Positions 1 to 5,930 of a stretch of DNA of 6,189 nucleotides are shown piece by piece; the stretch's first letter is position 1; each line of letters begins with the position of its first letter. The translations under genes were made by a program, and so were the position numbers. The notes under the pieces are model-generated. The model was not told the origin of the DNA, searched no databases, and saw only the letters and a list, made by a program, of their open reading frames with translations. Source of the stretch: an uncultured Rhodoferax sp. (lineage in GTDB: Bacteria > Pseudomonadota > Gammaproteobacteria > Burkholderiales > Burkholderiaceae_C). The DNA lies in the NCBI GenBank assembly GCA_936943465.1, contig CAKZJN010000299.1, positions 1-6,189 on the forward strand, written 5' to 3'.

Positions 1-299
1 CCCGGGAACTTGCGGGGCATGAAGCTCCACTTCAAGCCAGTCGGGAAGCCAGCGCCGCCGCGTCCGCGCAAACCCGATTCCTTGACCGTCGTAATGACCT
101 GGTCCTGGTTCAGACCTTCACCACCGTCCTTGCCAAGAATCTTGCGCAGCGCCTGGTAGCCACCGCGCGCCTCATAGTCCTTCAGGCGCCAGTTGGAGCC
201 ATTCAGACCCAAGTAAATCTGGGGATTGATGTGGCGATCATGGAAGCAGGTCTGAACGCCAGTTGCGCAGAACTGGTCAATCACATTTTGCGCGCTCAT
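1..299 (-). CDS. nuoF: NADH-quinone oxidoreductase subunit F (NuoF), N-terminal part, cut by the window edge
   Basis: NuoF (51 kDa subunit) of complex I binds NADH and FMN, carries cluster N3, and accepts the hydride from NADH on the cytoplasmic arm. Only the first 99 codons are present; the gene runs off the left edge. The protein starts MSAQNVIDQFCATGVQ and contains the glycine-rich nucleotide-binding segment GRGGAGFPTGLKW at residues 79-91, which is diagnostic of the family. The C-terminal cysteines that bind N3 lie outside the window. The ATG at 299-297 overlaps the nuoE stop as ATGA, and a strong GGAGGG lies 6 bases upstream inside nuoE, so the start is well supported and translation is probably coupled to nuoE. 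Identity is certain from the motif and the operon position; the integrity of the rest cannot be judged. Confidence 0.96.
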   Translation of the reverse strand, partial: MSAQNVIDQFCATGVQTCFHDRHINPQIYLGLNGSNWRLKDYEARGGYQALRKILGKDGGEGLNQDQVITTVKESGLRGRGGAGFPTGLKWSFMPRKFP

Positions 300-787
300 G
301 CCTTGCCCTCCGCAGCACGAATGCCGTCTACCAACTGGTCCAGCTTGTCGTTGGACATGAAGCTGCACATCTTGAGATCATTCACCAGCAAGACCGGAGA
401 GTCGGCGCAAGCACCCAGGCACTCACTCTGCTGCAGGGTAAAGAGACCATCGCTGGTGGTTTCACCCATGGCGATACCCAGCTTTTTCTCGAGGTGATGC
501 AAAGCAACCTGGCCATCACGCAACTGGCACGGCAAGTTGGTGCAAACGTTCAGCTTGAACTTGCCCACTGGACGCTGGTTGTACATATTGTAGAAAGTGG
601 TGACTTCATGCACAGCCATAGGAGCCATGCCGAGGTAGGCAGCAATTTCTTTTTCACTCTCTGCGCTGACATAGCCCAACTCACTTTGAACAATTCGCAG
701 GCACGCCATCACGGCAGACTGTGCTTGTTCAGCAGGGTACTTGGCGACTTCTTTGGCAAAGCGCTCTTTGGTAGCGTCGGAGATCAT
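296..787 (-). CDS. nuoE: NADH-quinone oxidoreductase subunit E (NuoE)
   Basis: NuoE (24 kDa subunit, 163 residues, usual length) has a thioredoxin-like fold and holds the [2Fe-2S] cluster N1a next to the FMN of NuoF in the NADH-oxidising module of complex I. The four cluster ligands are visible: Cys82 and Cys87 (CTNLPC, a Cx4C pair) and Cys123 and Cys127 (CLGAC, a Cx3C pair). The N-terminal helical part includes the conserved HEVTTFYNMYN at residues 60-70. The ATG overlaps the TGA of nuoD by four bases (ATGA), with GGAGAG 8 bases upstream, and the gene's own TGA overlaps the nuoF start in the same way. This suggests translational coupling of nuoD, nuoE and nuoF, and so matched subunit amounts. 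Nothing is unusual in it. Confidence 0.98.
   Translation of the reverse strand: MISDATKERFAKEVAKYPAEQAQSAVMACLRIVQSELGYVSAESEKEIAAYLGMAPMAVHEVTTFYNMYNQRPVGKFKLNVCTNLPCQLRDGQVALHHLEKKLGIAMGETTSDGLFTLQQSECLGACADSPVLLVNDLKMCSFMSNDKLDQLVDGIRAAEGKA
306..311 (-). promoter_or_regulatory. ribosome binding site of nuoF
   Basis: GGAGGG lies within the last codons of nuoE, 6 bases before the nuoF ATG at 299. It is a near-consensus Shine-Dalgarno sequence and supports the ATGA overlap start. Confidence 0.78.
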
Positions 788-2037
788 CGATCAATCTCTC
801 CAAAAACAATATCAATGGTTCCAATCACGGCAACCGCGTCGGCAATCATGTGGCCAGTGGCCAGTTCGTTGAGTCCGGACAAATGCACAAAGCCCGGGGG
901 ACGAATCTTCAGGCGGTACGGCTTGTTGGCACCATCACTCACGATGTAAATACCAAACTCGCCCTTCGGATGCTCCACCGCCGCATAGGCTTCGCCTTCT
1001 GGAACACGGAAGCCTTCAGAGAACAGCTTGAAGTGGTGAATCAGCTCTTCCATGCTGGTCTTCATGGCCTCGCGCGAGGGAGGTGCAACCTTGTGGTTGT
1101 CGGTGATCACCGGACCCGGATTGGCACGCAGCCACTTCACGCACTGCTTGATCAATTCGTTGGACTGGTGCATCTCTTCCATACGGACGAGATAGCGGTC
1201 GTACACGTCACCCGTGCGGCCCACCGGAATATCAAAGTCCAGTTGGTCGTACACCTCGTAGGGCTGCGTCTTGCGCAAGTCCCAGGCAATACCCGAGCCA
1301 CGCAACATGGGGCCGGTAAAGCCGAGGTTCAGGGCGCGTTCCGGCGTCACGATGCCGATATCCACCGTACGCTGCTTCCAGATGCGGTTTTCGGTCAACA
1401 GCGTGTGGTACTCGGCCAGGCAGGTGGGGAAACGCTGCGTGAAGTCTTCAATGTAGTCCAGCAAAGAACCCTGGCGGTTCTTGTTCAGCTCGGCAATACC
1501 CTTGGCATTACGAACCTTGTTGGCCTTGAACTGCGGCATGGTTTCCGGCAGATCGCGGTACACGCCACCCGGACGGAAGTAGGCAGCATGCATCCGTGCA
1601 CCGCTGGCCGCTTCATACATGTCAAACAGATCTTCCCGCTCGCGGAACGTGTAGATCAGAATGGTCGAGCTACCCAAGTCATTGCCATGCGAGCCCAGCC
1701 ACATCAGGTGATTGAGCAGACGGGTAATTTCGGCAAACATCACGCGGATGTACTGCGCACGAATCGGCACCTCAATGCCCAGCAGCTTTTCTATGGCCAG
1801 GCAATATGCGTGTTCATTGCTCATCATGGACACGTAGTCGAGACGGTCCATGTACGGCAGCGACTGAATGAAAGTCTTGCTTTCAGCCAGCTTTTCGGTC
1901 GCGCGGTGCAGCAAGCCAATGTGCGGATCGGCGCGTTGAATGACTTCGCCATCCAACTCCAGCACCAGACGCAACACACCGTGCGCCGCAGGGTGCTGCG
2001 GTCCGAAGTTAAGGGTGTAATTCTTGATTTCAGCCAT
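784..2037 (-). CDS. nuoD: NADH-quinone oxidoreductase subunit D (NuoD), separate from NuoC
   Basis: NuoD (49 kDa subunit, 417 residues, full length) forms the quinone-reduction chamber of complex I together with NuoB. The family signature FGPQHPAAHGVLR is at residues 11-23, followed by HIGLLHRATEKL at 39-50. By register with the bovine subunit, His19 corresponds to the quinone-site His59 and Tyr68 (in DRLDYVSMM) to Tyr108; both are present. The C-terminus ends in the conserved VFGEIDR. NuoD is homologous to the large subunit of [NiFe] hydrogenases, but the nickel-binding cysteines are absent, as expected. The gene starts 12 bases after nuoC, with only a weak ribosome binding site (AGA within GCAGATTGACGC), and its TGA overlaps the nuoE start. 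In Escherichia coli nuoC and nuoD are fused; here they are separate, as is usual outside gammaproteobacteria. Confidence 0.98.
   Translation of the reverse strand: MAEIKNYTLNFGPQHPAAHGVLRLVLELDGEVIQRADPHIGLLHRATEKLAESKTFIQSLPYMDRLDYVSMMSNEHAYCLAIEKLLGIEVPIRAQYIRVMFAEITRLLNHLMWLGSHGNDLGSSTILIYTFREREDLFDMYEAASGARMHAAYFRPGGVYRDLPETMPQFKANKVRNAKGIAELNKNRQGSLLDYIEDFTQRFPTCLAEYHTLLTENRIWKQRTVDIGIVTPERALNLGFTGPMLRGSGIAWDLRKTQPYEVYDQLDFDIPVGRTGDVYDRYLVRMEEMHQSNELIKQCVKWLRANPGPVITDNHKVAPPSREAMKTSMEELIHHFKLFSEGFRVPEGEAYAAVEHPKGEFGIYIVSDGANKPYRLKIRPPGFVHLSGLNELATGHMIADAVAVIGTIDIVFGEIDR
796..801 (-). promoter_or_regulatory. ribosome binding site of nuoE
   Basis: GGAGAG lies within the 3' end of nuoD, 8 bases before the nuoE ATG at 787. 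It supports the start at the ATGA overlap. Confidence 0.7.
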
Positions 2038-2049
2038 GCGTCAATCTGC

Positions 2050-2658
2050 TTACTGCAGGCCCCCGTAATTGTCTTCGCGGATCACGCGTGGCGTAATTTC
2101 ACGCGCTTCAATGGTGACAGGTTGATAAACCACACGCGCCTTTTCGGCGTCGTAACGCATTTCCACATGACCTTCCGTGGGGAAATCTTTGCGGAACGGG
2201 TGGCCAATAAAACCGTAGTCGGTCAAGATGCGGCGCAGATCTTCGTGGCCTTCAAACACGATGCCATACAAATCGAATGCTTCGCGCTCAAACCAGTTGG
2301 CCGAGCTCCACACCTTGCTCAAAGAAGCCACCACCGGCATGCCATCATCCGGAGCAAAGACCTTGAGGCGAAGGCGTTGATTCAGGGACACGGAAAGCAG
2401 GTGAGACACCGCGCAAAAACGGGCGCCTTCGTGGGTTCCGTTCTTGTAATCGGAGTAGTCGACACCGCACAGGTCAATTAACTGCTCAAACTTGCAACCC
2501 TCAGCGTTATGGAGCAGTTGGGCAGCTTCAAGGTAGCCAGAAGCCGTCACCTCAACCGTCACCTCACCCAGCGCAATATTGATATTGCGAATCTTGTCGC
2601 CCAACGCAGCCACCACCGCATCACGCGTTGCCTCAGGGCGTACAGAATATTTAGTCAT
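2050..2658 (-). CDS. nuoC: NADH-quinone oxidoreductase subunit C (NuoC)
   Basis: NuoC (30 kDa subunit, 202 residues) is a cofactor-free structural subunit of the connecting module of complex I, packed against NuoD and NuoB on the cytoplasmic side. The complex I 30-kDa signature is at about residues 122-145 (WFEREAFDLYGIVFEGH followed by EDLRRIL). It is followed by GHPFRKDFPTEGHVEMRYD at 152-170, also typical of the family. The ATG at 2658 is preceded by AAGGGA five bases upstream, which overlaps the TAA of nuoB, so nuoB and nuoC are translated nearly in tandem (9-base gap). The C-terminus (EDNYGGLQ) is separated from nuoD by a stop codon and 12 bases, showing an unfused arrangement. No defects are seen. 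Confidence 0.97.
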   Translation of the reverse strand: MTKYSVRPEATRDAVVAALGDKIRNINIALGEVTVEVTASGYLEAAQLLHNAEGCKFEQLIDLCGVDYSDYKNGTHEGARFCAVSHLLSVSLNQRLRLKVFAPDDGMPVVASLSKVWSSANWFEREAFDLYGIVFEGHEDLRRILTDYGFIGHPFRKDFPTEGHVEMRYDAEKARVVYQPVTIEAREITPRVIREDNYGGLQ

Positions 2659-2663
2659 GCTAT

Positions 2664-2669
2664 TCCCTT
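2664..2669 (-). promoter_or_regulatory. ribosome binding site of nuoC
   Basis: AAGGGA overlaps the nuoB stop codon (TAAGGGA) and lies 5 bases before the nuoC ATG at 2658. A ribosome finishing nuoB would sit directly on this site. Confidence 0.7.
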
Positions 2670-3147
2670 ACGCTCTTGCGATTGTCTCGGTACGGCGGAT
2701 CTTTTGCTGCAATTGCAAAATGCCGTAGATCAAGGCTTCAGCCGTGGGCGGGCAACCTGGCACATAGACATCGACCGGCACAATGCGATCGCATCCGCGC
2801 ACCACCGAATAGCTGTAGTGGTAATAGCCACCGCCGTTGGCGCAAGAACCCATACTCAGAACCCAACGCGGCTCGGACATCTGGTCGTACACCTTGCGGA
2901 ACGCCGGCGCCATCTTGTTGGTCAAGGTGCCCGCCACGATCATCAAGTCCGATTGGCGCGGACTGGCGCGAAACACCTCCGCACCAAATCGACTCAGGTC
3001 GTAACGCGCCACAGCCGAGTGCATCATTTCCACCGCACAGCACGCCAGACCAAAGGTCATGGGCCAAATAGATCCGGTCTTTGCCCAATTCATCACCGAG
3101 TCGTAACTGGTGGTGACAAAGCCTTCTTTCAGTACACCTTCAATCAT
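2668..3147 (-). CDS. nuoB: NADH-quinone oxidoreductase subunit B (NuoB)
   Basis: NuoB (PSST/20 kDa subunit, 159 residues) carries the terminal [4Fe-4S] cluster N2, which passes electrons to quinone at the NuoB/NuoD interface. The ligand pattern is complete: the tandem Cys36-Cys37 (GLACCAVEMM), Cys102 (GSCANGGG) and Cys132 (VPGCPPTAEAL). The frame stays open upstream to a TTG at 3228, but that would add 27 residues unlike the family, lying inside nuoA. The ATG at 3147 gives the standard N-terminus MIEGVLKEGFVTT and has GGGAG seven bases upstream, so it is preferred. It begins 4 bases after the nuoA stop and ends 9 bases before nuoC. The gene is intact and ordinary. Confidence 0.97.
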   Translation of the reverse strand: MIEGVLKEGFVTTSYDSVMNWAKTGSIWPMTFGLACCAVEMMHSAVARYDLSRFGAEVFRASPRQSDLMIVAGTLTNKMAPAFRKVYDQMSEPRWVLSMGSCANGGGYYHYSYSVVRGCDRIVPVDVYVPGCPPTAEALIYGILQLQQKIRRTETIARA

Positions 3148-3151
3148 CTGC

Positions 3152-3511
3152 TTACTCCCAATCGAGGGCGCCCTTTTTCCACATATAGACAAAGCCGATC
3201 GTGAGCACTGCCACGAATTCCAGGCCAATCAGAAAACCCATCAAACCCGTTTCCTTGAGCGTTACCGCCCAGGGGAAGAGAAATGCTGTTTCGAGGTCGA
3301 AAAGAATGAACAGAATGGCCACCAGGTAGTAGCGCACGTCAAACTTCATACGCGCGTCTTCAAAGGCCTCAAAGCCGCACTCATAAGGGGAATTTTTTGC
3401 CGCATCAGGCCGGTTGGGCCCCAGGATGTAACCAATAACCTGGGGGGCAACGCCGATGCCAATGCCAACCAAGATGAACAGAAGGACGGGGAGGTATTGC
3501 TCGAGGTTCAT
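3152..3511 (-). CDS. nuoA: NADH-quinone oxidoreductase subunit A (NuoA), first gene of the nuo operon
   Basis: NuoA (ND3 homologue, 119 residues) is a small inner-membrane subunit of complex I located near the quinone entry region. Three membrane segments are visible, at about residues 7-30, 61-82 and 88-110. The loop between the first two contains SPYECGFEAF, with Cys45 at the position of the redox-state-sensitive ND3 loop cysteine of mitochondria. The second helix has the conserved acidic motif FDLE at 71-74. The start is fixed by an in-frame TGA at 3526-3524, only 12 bases upstream, leaving the ATG at 3511 as the only sensible choice. No convincing Shine-Dalgarno sequence precedes it. It lies 61 bases downstream of tRNA-Leu and 4 bases upstream of nuoB. 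Confidence 0.97.
   Translation of the reverse strand: MNLEQYLPVLLFILVGIGIGVAPQVIGYILGPNRPDAAKNSPYECGFEAFEDARMKFDVRYYLVAILFILFDLETAFLFPWAVTLKETGLMGFLIGLEFVAVLTIGFVYMWKKGALDWE
3155..3159 (-). promoter_or_regulatory. ribosome binding site of nuoB
   Basis: GGGAG lies at the extreme 3' end of nuoA, overlapping its last codons, with a 7-base spacer before the ATG at 3147. It selects that ATG over an upstream in-frame TTG at 3228. Confidence 0.75.
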
Positions 3512-3538
3512 CTTGAGATCAGATCACCGTAAATTGGC

Positions 3539-3560
3539 GCACACCTTACAAACGGTGCAC
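3539..3560 (-). other. weak stem-loop in the nuoA leader
   Basis: On the minus strand GTGCACC and GGTGTGC can pair over 7 positions around an 8-base loop, with two G-U wobbles. The same positions on the plus strand would be C-A mismatches, so the fold is possible only in the nuo-sense RNA. It lies between the tRNA 3' end and the nuoA start. It is short, so it may be chance; no U-run follows it, so it is not a typical terminator. Confidence 0.25.
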
Positions 3561-3572
3561 AACCACAACATT

Positions 3573-3657
3573 TGGTGCCGTCGGCGAGACTCGAACTCGC
3601 ACAGCTTTCGCCACTACCCCCTCAAGATAGCGTGTCTACCAATTTCACCACGACGGC
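3573..3657 (-). tRNA. leuU-like tRNA-Leu(GAG): tRNA-Leu, anticodon GAG
   Basis: A complete class II tRNA of 85 bases with encoded CCA. The acceptor stem GCCGTCG (3657-3651) pairs perfectly with CGACGGC (3583-3577), followed by discriminator A and CCA (3575-3573). The D-arm has the leucine-type GTGAAATTGGTAGACAC. The anticodon stem CTATC/GGTAG (one U-G pair) encloses the loop TTGAGGG, placing GAG at 3623-3621, which reads CUC and CUU. The long variable arm closes on a GAAA loop, and the T-arm is GCGAG-TTCGAGT-CTCGC. It is collinear with its neighbours, between secG (105 bases upstream) and nuoA (61 bases downstream). It may therefore be cut out of a longer transcript by RNase P and 3' processing enzymes; that is inference. 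Confidence 0.97.
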
Positions 3658-3734
3658 GGCTTTATCTACCGGAATTGCTTGAGGAATCCTTGCGGTTTTT
3701 GCTCTTCCAGCAGACGTAGAGTTTACCCTGAAAT

Positions 3735-3757
3735 CCCCCCACTTCCCTCGGGGGAAA
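3735..3757 (-). other. GC-rich alternative hairpins downstream of secG
   Basis: Just after the secG stop, the minus strand can form either of two overlapping hairpins. One is TTCCC-CCGA-GGGAA (3756-3743), extendable by a U-G pair. The other is a stem of five C-G pairs plus a closing A-U pair (3755 with 3734), enclosing the bases between. They share bases, so only one can form at a time. No run of U follows, so a classical intrinsic terminator is not supported. It could weaken read-through from secG or protect a 3' end. Confidence 0.3.
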
Positions 3758-3762
3758 GGCAA

Positions 3763-4116
3763 TTACTTCGCGGGAATTTGTGCGGCACCGGTCGCTGGTG
3801 CGGCAGGCACGGGAGCTACGTTTGCCGCAGGCGCTGCAGGAGCCACGCTTTCGAGCACGCTTCCAGAGCTGGTGGGGCGCACATTGCCAAAATATGCGAG
3901 GGCCAGGGTGCAAACAAAGAATACGGTGGCCAAAATGGCGGTGGTGCGCGACAGGAAGTTGGCGCTTCCACTAGCGCCGAACAAGCTGCCAGAGCCGCCA
4001 CTACCGAAGGCCGCGCCCATGTCGGCACCTTTTCCGTGCTGCACCAAAATCAGGCCAATCATGCCCAATGCAGTCAACATTTGAACCGTCAAAATAATCG
4101 TTACTACGATGCTCAT
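3763..4116 (-). CDS. secG: protein translocase subunit SecG
   Basis: SecG (117 residues) is the small inner-membrane subunit of the SecYEG preprotein channel and assists SecA-driven export. It has two membrane segments, at about residues 3-25 and 57-77. Between them is the family hallmark, a glycine/serine-rich cytoplasmic stretch: LVQHGKGADMGAAFG at 24-38, then GSGSLFGASGSANFLSR up to residue 57. The tail from about residue 80 is rich in alanine and proline (VAPAAPAANVAPVPAAPA), low in complexity and probably disordered; such tails vary among SecG proteins. The ATG at 4116 has a strong AGGAG six bases upstream. The gene lies 39 bases after tpiA, consistent with co-transcription, and tRNA-Leu follows. 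Confidence 0.96.
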   Translation of the reverse strand: MSIVVTIILTVQMLTALGMIGLILVQHGKGADMGAAFGSGGSGSLFGASGSANFLSRTTAILATVFFVCTLALAYFGNVRPTSSGSVLESVAPAAPAANVAPVPAAPATGAAQIPAK

Positions 4117-4122
4117 TCTCTT

Positions 4123-4127
4123 CTCCT
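4123..4127 (-). promoter_or_regulatory. ribosome binding site of secG
   Basis: AGGAG (within TTTTAGGAGAAGAG) lies 6 bases before the secG ATG. It is the cleanest Shine-Dalgarno sequence in the window. The rest of the 39-base tpiA-secG gap shows no recognisable promoter or terminator. Confidence 0.8.
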
Positions 4128-4155
4128 AAAACTTCAATGTGTAGGCTGCAACGCC

Positions 4156-4899
4156 TTAACCGGCGGCAGCGATGATGGTCAGAAAGTCCGGTGCCTTCAA
4201 AGCAGCGCCACCGATCAGGCCGCCGTCAATATCCGGCTGGGACAGCAATTGGCTGGCATTGGCAGCATTCATGCTGCCGCCATACAGGATATGGACGCGG
4301 TCGGCATGCTCGGTGGCCGCACGCAATTGCGAACGCAACACGCCATGAACTTGCTGCGCCATTTCGGGGGTAGCCGTCTTGCCGGTGCCAATCGCCCATA
4401 CCGGTTCGTAGGCAACCACGATTTCGGAAATGCAATGGCCATTGGCATGGATCACCGCTGCAAGTTGGCGCTTGACGACCTCTTCAGTACGCCCGGCTTC
4501 TCGCTCCGCCAAAGTTTCACCCACGCAAACGATGGGCGTAATGCCTGCAGCCAGTGCGCGTTGGGCCTTGGAGGCTACCACGGCATCGGTCTCGCCGTGG
4601 TACTGGCGGCGCTCGGAATGCCCGACGATGGCGTAGCGGGTTCCAAAATCCTTCAGCATCGCGGCTGAAATTTCTCCGGTAAAGGCACCAGATTCCTGCG
4701 CGGAAACGTCCTGCGAACCCAGCTCAATACCGGTACCTTGGGTCAAGCCCCGCACCTGCGCCAAGTACGCCGCAGGAACACACACGGCGACGAGGCAGTT
4801 CCAGCCGGAAGACTGCGCCAGCAGCGCCTGAATCAGCGCCTCATTCGACGCAGCGGATCCATTCATCTTCCAGTTGCCGGCAATGAGCTTCTTTTTCAT
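4156..4899 (-). CDS. tpiA: triosephosphate isomerase
   Basis: TpiA interconverts dihydroxyacetone phosphate and glyceraldehyde 3-phosphate in glycolysis and gluconeogenesis; it is a cytoplasmic TIM-barrel dimer. The protein has 247 residues, the usual size. Catalytic residues are present: Asn9 and Lys11 (AGNWKMN), His94 (VGHSERR) and Glu165 (AYEPVWAIGTGK, the start of the flexible loop 6). The phosphate-binding YGGS (206-209) and GGAAL (230-234) are also seen. The frame is open to a TTG at 4911, which would add four residues. The ATG at 4899 is preferred because it gives the canonical MKKKLIAGNWKMN start, has GGGGA five bases upstream, and overlaps the upstream oxidoreductase stop as ATGA. 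Coupling to that gene and read-through into secG are likely. Confidence 0.97.
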   Translation of the reverse strand: MKKKLIAGNWKMNGSAASNEALIQALLAQSSGWNCLVAVCVPAAYLAQVRGLTQGTGIELGSQDVSAQESGAFTGEISAAMLKDFGTRYAIVGHSERRQYHGETDAVVASKAQRALAAGITPIVCVGETLAEREAGRTEEVVKRQLAAVIHANGHCISEIVVAYEPVWAIGTGKTATPEMAQQVHGVLRSQLRAATEHADRVHILYGGSMNAANASQLLSQPDIDGGLIGGAALKAPDFLTIIAAAG

Positions 4900-5915
4900 G
4901 CTGATCCCCAATTCAAAACGATCTTCCCAACGTGCTGATTCGACTCCATCAGGGTGTGCGCATGCTCGGCACCACTGCCCGTGGCCTGCGCCGCGTCCAC
5001 CGCATCAAAAACGCGGTGGATGACCGGCTTGATCTTTCCAGTCTTCAGCAGAGGCCAAACACGCGCATGCAAAGCCTTGGCAATGGCCGCTTTGAATGCT
5101 ACGGGACGCACCCGCAGCGTAGAGCCCGTCACCGTCAGACGACGCCGCATCAACAAACCTGCGTTGATCTGGCTGTTGACGCCACCCTGCACCGCAATGA
5201 CCACCAATCGCCCGTCTTCTGCCAGGCAACCGAGCTCACGCGCGACATAGTCGCCCGCAACCATATCCAAAATGACGTCAACACCCCGCCCGGCCGTCAA
5301 TTGATTGGCAACCGTTTGAAAGTCCTGCGTCTTGTAGTTGATGGCGTGATCGGCACCCAAAGCACGGATTGCTTCGCACTTGTCGTCGCTTCCTGCCGTG
5401 GCAATCACCGTGGCACCCAGGGCCTTGGCCAATTGAATGGCCATCACCCCAATGCCGCTGGTTCCACCCTGCACCAGCAGAGTCTCACCGGCAGCCAAGC
5501 GGCCGCGATCCACCACATTGCTCCAAACCGTAAACAGGGTCTCGGGCAAGCTGGCGGCTTCGACATCACTCAATCCTGTAGGCACCGGCAGGCACTGGTC
5601 AACTGGCGCGATGCAATATTCCGCATAGCCACCACCCGCTACCAACGCGCAAACGCGGTCACCCAGACTGAGGCCGGCCGCAGCCAAAGCTGCAGCGTCA
5701 CCACTGACGACTTGACCCGCGACTTCCAGACCAGGGATATCCGAAGCGCCTGGAGGGGCCGGGTAATGGCCGGCGCGCTGCAATACATCGGGACGATTGA
5801 CCCCGCTGGCCGAGACCCGAATGCACAACTCGCCGTCTCCGGCTACCGGCATAGGCCGATCGGCCAGACGCAAAACGCCCGGCCCGCCAAAAGATGCTAT
5901 TTCAATGACTTTCAT
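4896..5915 (-). CDS. NAD(P)H quinone oxidoreductase, PIG3-type zinc-free MDR family
   Basis: A 339-residue medium-chain dehydrogenase/reductase of the quinone oxidoreductase branch, closest by pattern to PIG3 (TP53I3) proteins. The N-terminal GroES-like catalytic domain contains VNRPDVLQRAGHYPAPPGAS (residues 39-58), typical of that branch, followed by IPGLEVAGQV. The Rossmann domain has the nucleotide-binding VQGGTSGIG at 148-156 with ATAGSDDK at the end of the next strand, suggesting NADPH. No cysteine/histidine set for structural or catalytic zinc is evident. The C-terminus has AHTLMESNQHVGKIVL, a family-typical ending. The frame extends to a GTG at 5921, but the ATG at 5915 is preferred because it gives MKVIEIASFGGPGVL; the ribosome binding site is weak for both. 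Its stop overlaps the tpiA start. The physiological substrate cannot be deduced from sequence. Confidence 0.92.
   Translation of the reverse strand: MKVIEIASFGGPGVLRLADRPMPVAGDGELCIRVSASGVNRPDVLQRAGHYPAPPGASDIPGLEVAGQVVSGDAAALAAAGLSLGDRVCALVAGGGYAEYCIAPVDQCLPVPTGLSDVEAASLPETLFTVWSNVVDRGRLAAGETLLVQGGTSGIGVMAIQLAKALGATVIATAGSDDKCEAIRALGADHAINYKTQDFQTVANQLTAGRGVDVILDMVAGDYVARELGCLAEDGRLVVIAVQGGVNSQINAGLLMRRRLTVTGSTLRVRPVAFKAAIAKALHARVWPLLKTGKIKPVIHRVFDAVDAAQATGSGAEHAHTLMESNQHVGKIVLNWGSA
4905..4909 (-). promoter_or_regulatory. ribosome binding site of tpiA
   Basis: GGGGA lies inside the final codons of the upstream oxidoreductase gene, 5 bases before the ATG at 4899. It decides the start against the TTG at 4911. 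Confidence 0.6.
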
Positions 5916-5930
5916 GACCACGTCTCAGGC

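Noticed and set aside
1..6. CCCGGG at the left edge, a SmaI site, as a possible cloning junction.
   Set aside because: The bases continue the nuoF reading frame as Pro-Gly-type codons consistent with the protein, so nothing indicates vector sequence.
2037..2050. A broken nuoCD fusion, given that NuoC and NuoD are one protein in Escherichia coli.
   Set aside because: Both proteins have complete, normal ends, and separate genes are the usual state in betaproteobacteria, so this is not a frameshift or split gene.
850..2481. A 543-codon open frame on the plus strand, antisense to nuoD and most of nuoC.
   Set aside because: It is codon-aligned with nuoD and nuoC, so its stops would require the sense codons TTA, CTA or TCA, which these genes use rarely. 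The product is a His/Arg-rich sequence without domain features, and the opposite strand encodes certain complex I subunits.
3148..3228. A 27-residue N-terminal extension of NuoB from a TTG.
   Set aside because: It lies inside nuoA, is unlike NuoB N-termini, and a good ribosome binding site precedes the ATG at 3147.
3658..3762. Possible sigma-70 promoter for tRNA-Leu and nuo (TAGATA near the tRNA 5' end as a -10 box).
   Set aside because: No acceptable -35 hexamer at 16-18 bases spacing; a single AT-rich hexamer is not enough.
3679..4668. A 329-codon plus-strand open frame antisense to secG and most of tpiA.
   Set aside because: It is codon-aligned with both secG and tpiA and crosses their intergenic gap by chance; the protein has no family features.
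4900..4911. A four-residue extension of TpiA from a TTG at 4911.
   Set aside because: The internal ATG gives the canonical N-terminus, with a GGGGA ribosome binding site and an ATGA overlap with the upstream gene.
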